The notes beneath the pieces were generated by a model, which had not been told where the DNA came from, did not search any database, and saw only the letters and a list, made by a program, of their open reading frames with translations. A DNA stretch of 64,000 nucleotides, taken from positions 65,250,274 through 65,314,273 of the forward strand of contig OZ035962.1 of NCBI GenBank assembly GCA_964034945.1, written 5' to 3'. The number at the start of each line of letters is the position of its first letter. The stretch's first letter is position 1. This DNA is from Chrysopilus asiliformis. Its lineage: Eukaryota; Arthropoda; Insecta; Diptera; Rhagionidae. Of the stretch, positions 37,626 to 50,235 are shown in pieces. The position numbers were made by a program, and so were the translations under genes.

Positions 37626-38139
37626 AATGATTCAAATTGACTGAACTAAATTTTCAAAAGGTCTGAGCAATCATTTCTCTATTTGGACAAATTAAGAAAA
37701 ATTTACGAAAAATTTCTAAAACGAAATCAAACAACTAAAATTCGTTTGTCTTGATTTTAAAAAAAATTGTTTAAAGTTTAATTTTTTGTGTTGTCTTTTC
37801 TGTCTGTTTAAATGTACGCTCGTTTTGTTTTACGGCCCTGTTCTGGCGTTGTGACACTCAAATCACAGGTCATAAGTCCATAGAATTTGGGGCTCTTGCG
37901 ACCGATTTGTGTCTTGTAATCGGCCACTAACTGACAGTTGAGCTCGTATGCTATCACTAGGAGCTGCGCCCCAGGCCGCTTTACAGTTCATATTCCTCCG
38001 TTATATCGGTTTTGGGCCTCGCCCGCTGAATCTACCCATCTACACTAATTGTGAAAACCGCATCGCGGTTTTTTATTATTCTGCAAGCAACTCTATCCTT
38101 GTGCAGAGTTTCATCCAAATCGGTTAGACCGTTTTCGAG

Positions 38140-38512
38140 TGATTTTTTTATATATATTTTATGCCAGGAGCTTAGGCAAAGTGCCTCTAATGCCGAAGCA
38201 CAGCTCAAGACATTCATTCATACAACCATTCATTAAATCCATTCACACACTGAATACTCTCCTCATCCCTCTGCAACAAAGACTTGGCGCGACAGTACAT
38301 AGCCTTATCGACCATTGTGTACGGTTACATATCTTGGAGGAGTATTCAGGCGGTGGGAGGCAAAGGCCAAACTGGTCCGTATTTAGGTCCATGAGCAGAA
38401 AAGTTCCAAATTTTTCGAAACGAATTATTTTTGCCCTGAGTGGGATTTGAACCACTGCTCTTTGGATTACAGGGCAAGCTCTAAGCTGACTGAGCCATCC
38501 ACGCCTCATACT
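38140..38512 (-). mobile_element. tRNA-derived SINE
   Basis: Read on the minus strand from about 38507, the head has box A 'tggctcagtcag' (38486-38497) within a D-arm gctc/gagc. Box B 'ggttcaaatccca' (38441-38453) lies in a T-arm agtgg/ccact. The acceptor ends do not pair, so it is not a functional tRNA. A tRNA-unrelated body follows to about 38140, ending in 'ctaagctcctggcataaaat'. Part of the tail recurs at 12901. RNA polymerase III would read it from the internal boxes (family knowledge). Confidence 0.65.
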
Positions 38513-38540
38513 GACATACTGACAGACACATAAAAATTTT

Positions 38541-39075
38541 AAACATAAGAGAAGCTACAATTGCCAGGGGCCAATAGTCAAATACTCTATATGATGACCG
38601 ACAAAATGTTTATTTAAAAAAATCCATTTGTATAGGAGAAGGAAAAGTGAGTGGTCCGATTGGATTTTGATGTATGGAGCGATTATGTAAAATCATATTT
38701 TAAACATATTTTACCTTAATATATTTTTCAATACAACTCACCATTTTCTAGAAAATAGAAAAAAAGTTAGGGGGAAGGGGAAGGAATAGTCCAGTTTTGC
38801 CTGTTCAAGATCTTAACGATTTACGAGAAACGTAAGTATACGGCATTTCAAGTCTCTAGCTCAATCCTTTCGAAAGTTATGGTGTTCACGGACAAACAGA
38901 TAGACAGACAGATGGACAGACGGGATGGACAGACGGGCGGATGGACAGACGGACGGACAGACAGACAGACAGACGGACGGACATGCGGAAATCAAAATGT
39001 TTTGTCATCATTAATACCCAGGTGTTGTTCATTTTTGTGTCCAATGATTGGTTCGATGCGTTACAAACGGTATTC
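38541..39075 (+). repeat. Family B repeat, near-complete
   Basis: The copy runs from 'taaacataagagaagctaca' through 'ccaatagtcaaatactc', the 'caagtctctagctcaatcc' module and a GACA/GACG array (about 38887-38982) to 'tttgtgtccaatgattggtt'. The architecture parallels family A but the sequence is distinct. The 84-residue frame across the array is not a gene. Confidence 0.75.
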
Positions 39076-39109
39076 TAAATCTAATATACTTCTATATGAT
39101 AAATCATAT

Positions 39110-39690
39110 ACACAGAGAGAAATAATTAGGTGAACATATAATTATTCATTATTTTTAATAAAAAAATTAATAAAAATCAAGTTTTTTATAACAAAATTAA
39201 TAAAAATGATATATCTTGCTTGTGTGGTCTGTGCCCCTTGTTACTGAAACTAGTTTTCTACTTAACTTTTACATAATATTGACAAAAAACTTTTATTAAT
39301 TTGTAAATTTATTTTTTTTAATAAAAATAATATAAAAAAATATATAAAAATTTAAATAAGAAAATAAAAATTCCGTCGACGGGACTTAAACCTGCGAACT
39401 CCAGTACATGGGTCTTACGTTTTTGCCGCGAGGCTGTTCACACGTCTCTTGACGGTAGTGTTAAAAATTAAGATGGTTATGTGCTGCCACACAACATTCG
39501 ATAAAATATTTTACCAAGACCTTAGTTAATTTACACAATTAATTTTTTGTATTTTTCCAAACTTTAGCCATTGGTAATTTAACCAATTTCTTGGTACGAT
39601 TACCCAATAAATTGGAAATTTTGGTAAATTCATATAAAAATTATTTTACCAAGACGTTTTGGTTAAACTTACCATGTTTTTTCTCTCTGT
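39110..39690. mobile_element. Possible MITE with acagagagaaa ends
   Basis: The left end 'cacagagagaaataatt' and the right end 'ttttttctctctgt' are inverse over about 11 bp, with AT-rich sequence between. A box B-like 'ggtttaagtcc' on the minus strand (about 39382-39392) suggests an included tRNA-like piece. Short ends make this tentative. Confidence 0.45.
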
Positions 39691-39699
39691 ATAAAAATA

Positions 39700-40068
39700 T
39701 TATTGTTAGCTTCTAGCTTCAGTACGATAAAATTCATCGGTCTATCAAAATCTTTAAAAAAAATACAAAATCATGAAAAAATAATCCAATAATAATTCTA
39801 AACATCCACGACAACAAAAAACTCTTTTTTCTTCATAAATCAAAATTTCTCTTATAGAATGTATCAAAAATTAAAGTCAATCTGGCTCTAATTTTTGACA
39901 GATTACTTCCACATTCGGAATCAGTAATGTCAAATTATTTTTTGAAGATATTACAGTGTAATTTCTTTGGCGACACAATTTTTTTTTGTTAGGCACTCTA
40001 AGAACTCTAAATTTCCGGCCATATAAAAAAATATTTTAAAAATTATATTACAATGAATTTAATAAACC

Positions 40069-40114
<46 letters not shown>

Positions 40115-42655
40115 TTCCGGCCTAGTTAAAATCCTTATTAGCGCAGCTAAGTCAGGTATTATGATAATATGTTTATTTTTAGTAGTGCACTCCGAAATTT
40201 ATCGAAAAGTAAAAATTTAGGAACTTCTTGAATAAACGACTTAATTTTGTTAAATTTTAAAAATTCAGTTACCAGCATACCAATCAAAATAGCCTGCAAC
40301 ATAATTTCAATTTTCTTTTAGTCGGCAAATCCTTTCTCAGTAATTCTAAATGACCACCCAAGTGAAATATCTTAACCTGCTGTTGATGACAACTTAATTA
40401 AAATTCACTGCACAAATACGAAAATTTTCGTTCACTCCTTGAAATTGTTGTAAGAAATTATCAGTGGCCAAAGACTTGATATGACAAAAAAAAATATGAA
40501 TCAGATCCAACTTAAGAAATTAAACCGCACACATTGCTATCACGTTGATAGCAGATTTTTTTGCATTATTTATTCCACATATAACTGATGTAAAAGAGTT
40601 AAAGTGGTGCATTGTTTTCATTTATTTATTGTAGACAAAATTGTACAAGTAATCAATAAAAAAAATGTGCTCAAGCTTTTGCTAATAAATTACTATGTAA
40701 CTAGAAAATAATAGTTACCAATAAAGAAAGGATTGCGTATTGCACAGTTATATTTATATTAAAGTGGCATGCCTCCAATCTTAGATCATGTGAAAAGTCT
40801 TGGGAGCGAGTGACGCGTGTTTTACTGATGTAAGTTAGGTAATAAGAAGACGGCAATCCAAAAGCAAATAGTTAACTTTTCAGCAGAAAAAGGCTTACAA
40901 AGCGTAGACCTGATTTCTTTAATTGGATTTTTGCTCACGCGTAAAGATAACTATGAAATCCTGGCAATATGTAAGTTCTGATGAGGCCAACTAAAAAAAA
41001 ACAACGATGCTAATTGGATTGGAAAAGACGGCTTTGATTGTTTTACCGATTTCGTCATCTTTATTGTCAAACTTGGCACGTGATAGGAATCACTAAAGTA
41101 TTATACCGCCTGCCTGCGCAACTGTCGTCTACCTGCTGGATTCATATGTCGCTCGCCACCAATCCATAGAAGAAATCATTCAATAGCAAAGGCAGCGCAA
41201 AGCTATTCCATTTATTTCATCGCAAATGTCCATATCGACAACTATCACAATTGCCCATATAATCCGGACAATTGTTTTCGATCATCAACTCGTCAACAAT
41301 ATGGTACGACATAACCGCAACTATACCGATCAGAATCATCACTTTTTTCTTCCGATATATGAAGCTTGCGACTAAGAAGGTCGTTAAGATCAGCAACAAT
41401 TTCATTTTTATATTGGTACACAGTTTTTTATCTTATCTCCCGATTCAGTTATGAAGAGGGTAATGACGATTATCTGCTTTCTGCTAATGCGTACTGGCGC
41501 GTATACCGTCACGAGGTACCTAAAATACACAAATCCCAACCAACTAGCGAGTAAAGAAAAGACAACACCATATGTCTTCAAGACCTATAGGCTCGCTGAC
41601 ATTAAAAATAAAGATCAATCAAATACCTGCTGGATTGATCCTTTCTTCGCGTAGCGGATTACGTGTGAGCCTTACAAAGAGACTAGTGGCGACTGTTACA
41701 AACCCCAAATAAATGAAATTAAACTTACTGATATCGTTGTCAATAGTGATCGCTGTACGGCGTACGTGCATCAAACGATCAATTGATATTTATGATTTTT
41801 GATTCATTTTTCAAGATAACAAGGCGAACTGGTTTTAACGAGTGAACATTACCAAATTGGTTAATCCAAGTTTCCACATTTCATATCGATTTTCTTCCAA
41901 ATACATGTAGGTATACTCGTAACAACAATTCACCGCACAACACTCTTACTTGCATAAAGTCTGGACCGATCGATGGAAGGACAGACTTTGGGATTGATAG
42001 ATAGATGCATCGATTGATTCCACTATAATACTATAAATGTATATAAATACTTACTGAAAACTCTGTATATCCAAACTCGCTGAGTCAAGATCGTTTGATC
42101 GACTCTTTGGATGTTGACGCGTACGAATTCAATTGACGCGGTCATAATACCTTCTCCGCTCCGCCGATCTGAAAAATATTTCGCGGTAGCAAATAAATAA
42201 CACGATCGGTGATCTCAATAGCAATCTGCCGCTATCATGGAGGTCCTTGTCATCAAATCACTTAGGCAAGATGTAATTCTTAAGGTTCGCTGATGTTTTA
42301 TTGATGAATCGATGAATACGTTGCGGCTCCAACGAGATCTACTTATAAATGGAAAAAAACCCATCATTGATTTTTAATATACAGTACAGATATTAAACAC
42401 TATTAATTTTACCAATTTCACATAACATATACCCACAAATTAGCTGCACAAAATTTCAAGTTTAAATATGAGAAATCAAAAAAATGTTATTCATGAAACA
42501 AAAAATTTTACTATTTTAATATCATAACTTTTAATTAAAAAACACTATAAGTCATTGATTGCTATTGGTCCGTTTTGTTTCATAGCCCGAAGTTTATCTT
42601 TTTCATACCCCCACTTTCATGTGCTGGACCAATTTCAAGTCGACTTATTTTAATA
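39700..42655. other. Repeat-poor intronic DNA with two divergent short secreted-type frames
   Basis: A 62-residue minus frame (41405-41217) begins MKLLLILTTFLVASFIY, has a second hydrophobic stretch (MILIGIVAVM) and ends with three Cys (CPDYMGNCDSC). An AATAAA directly follows its stop. A 67-residue plus frame (41451-41654) begins MKRVMTIICFLLM. They start 45 bp apart in opposite directions. Neither is recognised; chance frames cannot be excluded. Confidence 0.25.
40070..40112 (+). repeat. (TAA)n microsatellite
   Basis: About fourteen perfect units between two 'aatttccggcc' segments (40009 and 40111). Confidence 0.95.
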
Positions 42656-42660
42656 GTAAA

Positions 42661-42888
42661 CTTTATTTTTACTTTCCTTTTCTATAGAGAGAAAGTATTG
42701 TATTCATGACGGAGACCAACTCAGTCGACGGAGACCGACTCAGGAGGCAGCTAAAAAATTGATCAGTACGAAATCCGTTTCAGGGAAAATTATGATGATG
42801 TCCGTGCATCTGTCTGTCGGTCTGTTTGTCGGTGTAAAAACGTATATTTCGTATAAAAAAATCATGTGCTGTTCACATCAGATATTTT
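42661..42888 (-). repeat. Short internally deleted family C copy
   Basis: The left side has the reversed tail ('tttactttccttttctatag', 'gtattgtattcatgac') and the right side the reversed start ('gtgctgttcacatcagatat'). Both family ends are therefore present within 228 bp, with a few GTCT/GTCG units between. Confidence 0.65.
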
Positions 42889-45429
42889 TTGTCAACGGTT
42901 CAGTATTTTTTGTCTCCCAGCCACCTCTATAAAGGATTTGAGACAAAATAGTTCTAGACTCTTCAATTAACCGTAACCACTAATATATTTGGTCCGTTAA
43001 GGTCCCATGGTATAAAATCAATGTTTTTTGTAATTTGCCTAATCCGTCGTTTTTTTAATATATTTTTTTCTGCATCAAGTGTTTTTTTTTGCCATTTTTT
43101 CGGTATATTTTGGTACTTTGACTCTTTTATATTTTTGGATATTTTGGAACTTTGTCAAAATTCTATTGATCGATACGCAAGACTTGGACACCGTGAATTT
43201 CCGTGCAAGTTTTTCGTCACTAACTACAATTTGATTTTCAGACCATTCTTTCAGTTTTTTAAAGTTCGATGATTTAAATTTTTAGGTCAATTAGATTTTT
43301 TTAAATTTTCTGACATTAACCTCTGCAGTGGCCGTTTTAATATGATACAGGTTCTAAAATGGTCGAAGTGAATTTTATTTTGGCCCCAATTTTAATTAAA
43401 TTAAGTTTTATACATACAATTCGACTCTAATCGATTTTTAACACCAAAAAGAATTTAAATAATGCCATAAAAAATTAAAGCTTTACTTTTATAGATAAAA
43501 AAAAACTTCGATCCAGTAACTGACGAAAAGCCGCGGAAACTCTTGGCAATCGTATGTGTTTTTTCAACACACTTCTTACCCTGTATCTGCAAATATAATA
43601 ATCTTCTTGTCGAGACACCTTTGAAAAGAATTGTAACAAAGGTTAAATAAATATTATGCAGATATATTTACCTTTCAAAGATTCAGCAAAACCCCTTTTT
43701 TTTAGTCGGATGTCTACATACAATCTTTGGAATCCAAAAAGAAACATTTCTATACCTTTGTACTATTTTAAATATCAAATAAGATACGAGAAGAACAAAA
43801 TTGTTTTTACATAAGAAAAGATGTACCTAGTAATGTTATAATTTCTTGAACTTTGCTCGCATGGAAATTGTTATAATATGACTCTGGTTGAAAATTGAGA
43901 GTCGTTATGCGCTCTTGTTTCCTTCCCAATGCATATGGAACGCAGTCTAGGATGTACAATTTATCCTTTAACAATACATGAAAAAATATATAAATACATA
44001 GATTGGCATATAGATCACAGTTGAATCTATAGTGTATGCAGTAGCAGAGATACAGATACAGTAGAAAAAAAACATTAGCACTCAGCCTAATGGTAAATTG
44101 CAGGGAAATGCGAAGCCAGGGGTAAACAGCTCCACCAACGAAAGTCTCAAACAGAAGCAACCTTGTTTAACAGGATGTCCTATAGCTGCCTAAAACTGTA
44201 CCTACTCGGTCGGTACCGATCTGATATTGGGAAATGGGAAAAGGGGTGCATTCCACTTTTGCTACTACACGTCGGTCGCTCGGTACACGTTCTTGTTTGC
44301 ATATTTATTAAATTTATTTTCATGTAGTATAGCATGTACTTACTCCTGAATGAATTTCCACTTTCGCTTTTCCATGAGCGCGCTTACGTTTCATTTCTGT
44401 TTTCCACCACTTTCCCTTCTTCAAACCATTTGAAATAACGAGAATACAGGGTTAGCTTGACATTCCTTCCTTATCCCTTTATTATACAAAAAATATCCTC
44501 TTTTCTCACCCAAATGTAAATTGACTCCACTATATGCTCAATGGAATCCAAAATGTCTCTGTCTACCTCTTGCAGCAGTAACTGGACTCTTTTGAAAACT
44601 TCTGGTTGGGAGAAAGACTGAATTTTAGCGGGATAGAACGACGAGGGTGTTACCAATAAACCTACACCTGATGATAGTAACCCAACAGCGCTTTGTATCT
44701 CTTTCGTATGGAGATGATTGCCAGATGATTATTTTTGCTTGAGAAAAGAGTATTTTTGAATCAAGCGGTAACATCGCGGTACTTGTTGTTGTCTTATGTT
44801 ATGTTCCGGATGGTGCGAAAAGCTCGTGGCAAAAAATTATCACCTGATGTTTGTAGCTGTTGCTTCTACATGAAATAAGAGATATGTATATATGCTGTAT
44901 ACCACCCTTGTATGGTTTTTAAAAGATTTTCACATTTTCCGACTTTTCAGTTTTGATGCGTTGTTTTCATTTGCTTTGAATTTATTTCACTTTTTTTCAC
45001 TCGTTTTTACATTTTTACTTGTTTTGATTGAATTCTGCGTCGTGCGTGTATTTTATGTGAAGAGACTTTTACGATTGAATCTCGCGAATTCATAAACGAA
45101 AATTGATTTTTGAACTTCTGACGGTTGATGATGTGTGCAGAGTTTCAATATAAAAATTAAAGAAACAAGTGTAGAAAAACAAAATAATCTAAAAATGATA
45201 GAATCTTTGATTTGTCATAACGGCAAAATTATACGTTTTGAATTTGAGAGTAAAAAAAATCTAGTAAAAAATTATAATTACATTGTAAAAAATTGGGGTG
45301 ATATTGTATGTACAGAATGATTTAAATATTTTGGGGAAATTTCTGTCATTTCTTGCATGAAAGGTATTAAAATCACTTCCCAAACCAAAATCTTAACGGA
45401 ACCTCGCACGTCCCCGGGAGGTATTCCCT
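42889..45429. other. Intronic DNA, no gene seen
   Basis: AT-rich, with T-rich frames (43021, 44892) and minus frames (43807, 44471) lacking domains. No repeat ends recognised. Confidence 0.45.
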
Positions 45430-45790
45430 TCGACTAAGTTCGATGAGTCCGCAACATGTCTGTATGTGTGTGTGTGTGTGTTCGTTCGTATGTATGTATT
45501 TGACGAAATTTGTAAGATCGACGTCTACCAGTAAACCTTAACGGATTTTGAAGCGGTTTTTTTGCATGGAACGCGATTTTAGAAAAAAGTCGAACCATTT
45601 TCGAGTAAATCGAAAAAATCTCTTCCATTTGTATGGTAGAGTGATTTGTTCCATGTTCGGCAGAGGTTTATATTTGATAAAAGCCTGATCCATGTCTTGC
45701 GTTTCAAACTTGAAGATTCCAAACCCTGATTGGTGATCAGGGACCTCAAAAACCACAGAGGAAGATTTTTCAACCTTCTAACTGCCATGA
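45430..45790 (+). repeat. Dispersed repeat with (GT)n, related to 30431-30700 and 34200-34420
   Basis: The shared modules are 'gatgagtccgcaacatgt', 'ctaccagtaaacctt-aac', 'cattttcgagtaaatcg' and 'tttgataaaagcc'. A (GT)n run lies at 45464-45481. Overlapping minus-strand frames are not genes. Confidence 0.55.
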
Positions 45791-46538
45791 GTTTTGCTCA
45801 AATCATTATTTTAAAAATCAAACCCCCTATCCATCCCTCGTTTACCCCCTTAGGGCTAGAATTGACAAAATCCTAGTGAATTGGGGTTTGGGCTAGGCTT
45901 GATGAGTCAGTCAGATTAATCTTTTTACACTCTATATGAGAATCATATAAGAGTATATTAGATTCATTATACCGTTTATAACAAATACCGAATCAAAAAA
46001 CCTTCTTCGTATTTTTTTTTAATAAAGTAATATCGAAAGTCAAGAGAAATAGACTTGTCCCAAGCAGATTCTCAACATATTTCGGGTAAATTGGGGCCGC
46101 CGATTCCAATTCTGCACTTTGTTTTTTTTTTTCTATCACCCTACTTTTAGGATATACTAAGCGTGTTTTTAACTTACTTAAGTTAGTTGAATGGTTATTT
46201 CATATTGCCAATCGTCGGAAATGAAACTTTTTGGTTTGGAATCAAGGAATTAACAATTTGTAATACTCATTAGAACCAAACAAATCCAAAAATTTACAGG
46301 ATGGATTTTAAAAATACTGAATTTAAAACTACTCACACTATGAAAGTGATGGTTTTGTTATGGTGCCGAAAAAACCTAAATGTTGTTTACCTAAAAAATT
46401 AAATTAGCGCATACCGTATGCGTCATACAAATCTGGAAAATTCATATTAAATTGTAAACCGTTTAATAAAACACAGAAGTTGAACGAAAAAAAGATGTGT
46501 TTTGCTCTAAACTAAATTTTACATACTAGTAAAAAAAA

Positions 46539-46802
46539 TTATTCAAAATGTCCACCTCCAGCATTTACGAACTTCTCCAAACGGGGCCTGTACTTCTTGC
46601 ATGTCAATATTAAATAAGACTCCGGCTTGTCGTTCCATGCGATGGTAATGGTGGACTTCAGGGCTGCACTGTAAGCCTTAGCTCCAGTATTAGCCTGAAC
46701 ATATGCCCATATTAAAAAATCCAGGGGATTAAGGTCTGGAGTGCTCGGTGACCACATGTCCTTAGACCAGAAGTTTTTTAAATTATTGATTTTTTAAATT
46801 AT
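46539..46802 (-). pseudogene. Tc1/mariner-type transposase, C-terminal part
   Basis: The minus strand reads NFWSKDMWSPSTPDLNPLDF and then LIWAYVQ...LEKFVNAGGGHFE and a stop. SPDLNPLDF here is STPDLNPLDF and holds the third catalytic Asp of a DDD-type mariner/maT-like transposase. The conserved RPRLE...GGHFE end is intact. It matches the N-terminal part at 49886-50235 across the foldback insertion. An in-frame stop lies just upstream at about 46785. Confidence 0.8.
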
Positions 46803-47888
46803 CCAAAGGCCATAGAGGGATAAGGGAACAAAAAGTGCCCCCAGAGATAGAAGCTTGAAATTTTTTTCGTAAGTTGCCACTATTACAACAAATAATTTCC
46901 CAAAATTTCAGTCCAAAAAAACGAGTAGTTTTGGAGAAAAAAAATAAAACATGATTTTTTTGAAAAAATTCTAGCTCCGTAACGGGTTAACCGATTTTGA
47001 TGAAATTTGTCGCAATTTTTTCGTTGAAAGTCATAGTTTTCAAAAAAAATTATAGCAAAAAAATTAAGTGTGAGGAACCATTAGGAAAAAATATTTTTTG
47101 TTTTTAAAAAATTATAACGGTAACTTAACGGTTTTGCACCACTTTTATTTTTTTCTCAAAAACTCCTTAATCCCTTACCTACAAAACAAAAAAAAATCAG
47201 GGCAATCGGAGAGGTACTTCATATTCAAAAAAAATAAAATGTGAAGGTAGTCACATTATCATATATGAAAGATGAATCAATTTGTGAACTAAATAATCCA
47301 GGAAAATTAGGATTTAACCTCTTAAACAATCCTAGTTAACTGGATTTTTGCACAGACCTTTATTTTGACATAACAAACAACGTCCCCAAAGTCCATTCCA
47401 AAATTGCACCGGCGTCGTGCGTTATTCAAGGTCAAAGGTCCCGAAAATCAGTTTTTTACGTTTATCTCACTTTATACGAGTTATACGTCTTTTTGAGGTT
47501 CAGATGAATTAATCACAATAAAATTCTCTACAAAAAAGGTTAAATATAATTTTCTTGTAGGACAAACAGTTTTCGAGATACAACTCGTCAAACTATGCGT
47601 CGCACAGAGAAATTGCTATTATTCAAGGTCAAAAGTCAAAAAAATCGTAAATATCTCGCTTTGTATAGCATGTACGCATTTTTTGTATTCAGATGAATTA
47701 CTCCTCCGAAAATTCGCTACAAAAAAGGTTAAATAAATTTTTTTTGTAGGGCCAATAGTTTTCGAGATAGAAGTGAACTGTACATTCTTTTCCCCACCGC
47801 CATTAAGGTAGAATGCAAGGCGCGTTTTTTTAGATGACTTCCTCATTAGGCCTAATCCATATTTTTCCACCTTCATTCATTTATTCTC

Positions 47889-47945
47889 CTTCTGCTTCTT
47901 CTTCTTCTTGTTCTTGTTGCTCTTCATCTTCGATATAGGTATCAT
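47889..47945 (-). pseudogene. Glu/Gln-rich possible last exon of the foldback gene
   Basis: On the minus strand the sequence next to the family A insertion encodes IEDEEQQEQEEEEAEGE; the stop falls at the start of the left arm. It is the likely continuation of the acidic tail at 48519. Either the family A element inserted in an intron or it interrupts the coding sequence; these cannot be distinguished here. Confidence 0.35.
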
Positions 47946-48511
47946 TATACCCGTATGGTGAAACCAAAGGGTATATTAACTTTGCCTTACCGTTTGTAAC
48001 GCCAAGATCCCGTCATCACACACAAAAATGAATTACACCAGTGTGTTTAGAATGATGAAAAAAGTTGAATTTAGCATGTCCGTCCGTCTGTCCGTCTGTC
48101 TGTCTGTCTGTCTGTCTGTCTGTGGCGCGGATTGCGGGCGCACGGATTGAGCTAGAAACTTGAAAGTTTGCACAGATCCGTTTTTCGTAAAATGCAAGGC
48201 CAAGTTCGTTAATGGGCAAAAATGGACCATTAGGGGGGGTACCCCCCATACGAACGAAATCGTTTTTTGTGAATATCTCAAAAACGGTGCATCTTATCAA
48301 AAAAGTCCAAGAACAAAAGTTATTTAGGATATGATTCTACATAAAACTCCCATACATCAAAATCCGATTGGAATAAATTTTAAAAAATCTTATTGGAAAG
48401 TTTGACTTCAAAGTGGAATTTTGGTATAACTGTTCGAATTTTGATACAAATATCACCATACGGGTCTCCAATGATTGCCAGATTGGCAATTATAGCTTTT
48501 GTTATGTTTTT
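47946..48511 (-). repeat. Family A copy inside the loop of the foldback element
   Basis: This is a complete reverse copy from 'tatacccgtatggtgaaacc' to 'gttatgttttt'. It separates two pieces of the foldback loop: an acidic Glu/Gln-rich frame on one side and a Cys-rich exon on the other. It is therefore the youngest insertion in a three-level nest. Confidence 0.9.
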
Positions 48512-48518
48512 CACTTAC

Positions 48519-48761
48519 ATTTAATGTTAAGGTACCAATAAGATCGAGTTCATCATCGACATCGTTTAAATTGTCAAAGGATTCAGTGATATCACAAGAA
48601 GCAGGATTTAAACATGATTGACCCCGACAAAAGCTACAAACGATGGAGCACGGTAATCCAATTTTTCTGCATCCACAATTGGAACCACAACCTTTTGTGC
48701 AGTTGCAAAAAACGGAATTCAGGAGTTCTTTCGATGCTGGTGGCAGTAATGTACTAACTGG
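48519..48761 (-). CDS. Cys-rich exon of the foldback element, partial gene
   Basis: This 81-codon open stretch on the minus strand is bounded by a splice-acceptor-like tcttgtag and a perfect donor aat|gtaagtg. It encodes a cluster of nine Cys with spacing C-x-C-x3-C-x3-C-x-C-x7-C-x3-C-x2-C-x5-C (CNCTKGCGSNCGCRK ... CSIVCSFCRGQSC). An acidic tail follows (NDVDDELDL). The pattern resembles CXC/tesmin-type zinc-binding tails and, from memory, Cys-rich C-termini of transposon-like predicted proteins in arthropods. After the donor comes the family A insertion, then a Glu/Gln-rich frame ending in a stop at the arm boundary, which may be the last exon. No transposase domain is present, so the autonomous form is elsewhere. 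Function unknown. Confidence 0.55.
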
Positions 48762-49885
48762 CTACAAGACATTGTTGTTAAATGGGATGGACATTTTTGA
48801 GAATAAATGAATGAAGGTGGAAAAATATGGATTAGGCCTAATGAGGAAGTCATCTAAAAAAACGCGCCTTGTATTCTACCTTAATGGCGGTGGGGAAAAG
48901 AATGTACAGTTCACTTCTATCTCGAAAACTATTGGCCCTACAAAAAAAATTTATTTAACCTTTTTTGTAGCGAATTTTCGGAGGAGTAATTCATCTGAAT
49001 ACAAAAAATGCGTACATGCTATACAAAGCGAGATATTTACGATTTTTTTGACTTTTGACCTTGAATAATAGCAATTTCTCTGTGCGACGCATAGTTTGAC
49101 GAGTTGTATCTCGAAAACTGTTTGTCCTACAAGAAAATTATATTTAACCTTTTTTGTAGAGAATTTTATTGTGATTAATTCATCTGAACCTCAAAAAGAC
49201 GTATAACTCGTACAAAGTGAGATAAACGTAAAAAACTGATTTTCGGGACCTTTGACCTTGAATAACGCACGACGCCGGTGCAATTTTGGAATGGACTTTG
49301 GGGACGTTGTTTGTTATGTCAAAATAAAGGTCTGTGCAAAAATCCAGTTAACTAGGATTTTTTAAGAGGTTAAATCCTAATTTTCCTGGATTATTTAGTT
49401 CACAAATTGATTCATCTTTCATATATGATAATGTGACTACCTTCACATTTTATTTTTTTTGAATATGAAGTACCTCTCCGATTGCCCTGTAATTTTTTTT
49501 GTTTTGTAGGTAAGGGATTAAGGAGTTTTTGAGAAAAAAATAAAAGTGGTGCAAAACCGTTAAGTTACCGTTATAATTTTTTAAAAACAAAAAATATTTT
49601 TTCCTAACGGTTCCTCACACTTAATTTTTTTGCTATAATTTTTTTTGAAAACTATGACTTTCAACGAAAAAATTGCGACAAATTTCATCAAAATCGGTTA
49701 ACCCGTTACGGAGCTAGAATTTTTTCAAAAAAATCATGTTTTATTTTTTTTCTCCAAAACTACTCGTTTTTTTGGACTGAAATTTTGGGAAATTATTTGT
49801 TGTAATAGTGGCAACTTACGAAAAAAATTTCAAGCTTCTATCTCTGGGGGCACTTTTTGTTCCCTTATCCCTCTATGGCCTTTGG

Positions 49886-50235
49886 GTACTTCTGGCAGTG
49901 TGGCGCGGTGCCCCGTCTTGTTGAAACACGTAAAACACATCATTACCGCAGGTTGACTCTATCGATGGTTTTACATGACTCTCCAAGATGTCCTTACCGG
50001 ATTCGTTCTGATCCTTTGTTTGGTTGTCTCAATCAACACTGGAGTCCTTACTGAAATGGGTCTACCGCTTCCAGATTGAAGCCTAACTATTCTCCTGGCC
50101 AAACAAGTCACTCTTACATAAACTATGCTTCGCATAAACAGTTGATAACGCTACGTTTAATTGATTGGAAATCGCCTTATTGGACTTTCGCGCGTGGACC
50201 AACTTCATGATTTTCACTCTTTGAGCCTGCCCCAT
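49886..50235 (-). pseudogene. Tc1/mariner-type transposase, N-terminal part, broken
   Basis: From an ATG at 50235 the minus strand encodes MGQAQRVKIMKLVHARKSNK and a helix-turn-helix with AISNQLNVALSTVY, then in-frame stops. Near its end it reads VFQQDGAPRHTARS, the second catalytic Asp segment (QQDGAPxHTA). The Cys usual after Pro is Arg. The segment containing the first catalytic Asp is missing. The frame is cut at 49886 by the foldback and continues at 46790. Confidence 0.8.

Larger units (their letters stand above)
46803..49885. mobile_element. Foldback transposon with 1.09-kb inverted arms
   Basis: The left arm 46803-47888 and the right arm 48799-49885 are near-identical inverse copies, beginning 'ccaaaggccatagaggga' and ending 'gagaataaatgaatgaaggt' at the loop. 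Each arm contains a mirror-image 85-residue open frame (MKVEKYGLGLMRKSS...) of doubtful meaning. The 910-bp loop contains a Cys-rich exon (48519-48761), an acidic frame (47889-47945) and an inserted family A copy. No target duplication was seen. It lies inside a mariner-like element. Confidence 0.88.

Noticed and set aside
38431..38507. tRNA gene on the minus strand
   Set aside because: Boxes A and B and the D and T arms are recognisable but the acceptor ends do not pair and a SINE body follows; called a SINE.
39373..39450. tRNA-like sequence with ggtttaagtcc on the minus strand
   Set aside because: Only box B is convincing; no acceptor pairing. It may be a degraded SINE head.
47619..49068. 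Two mirror-image 85-residue frames (MKVEKYGLGLMRKSS...)
   Set aside because: They lie in the inverted arms of the foldback, are identical by duplication, and have no domain or splice context. I kept them as part of the element, not as genes.
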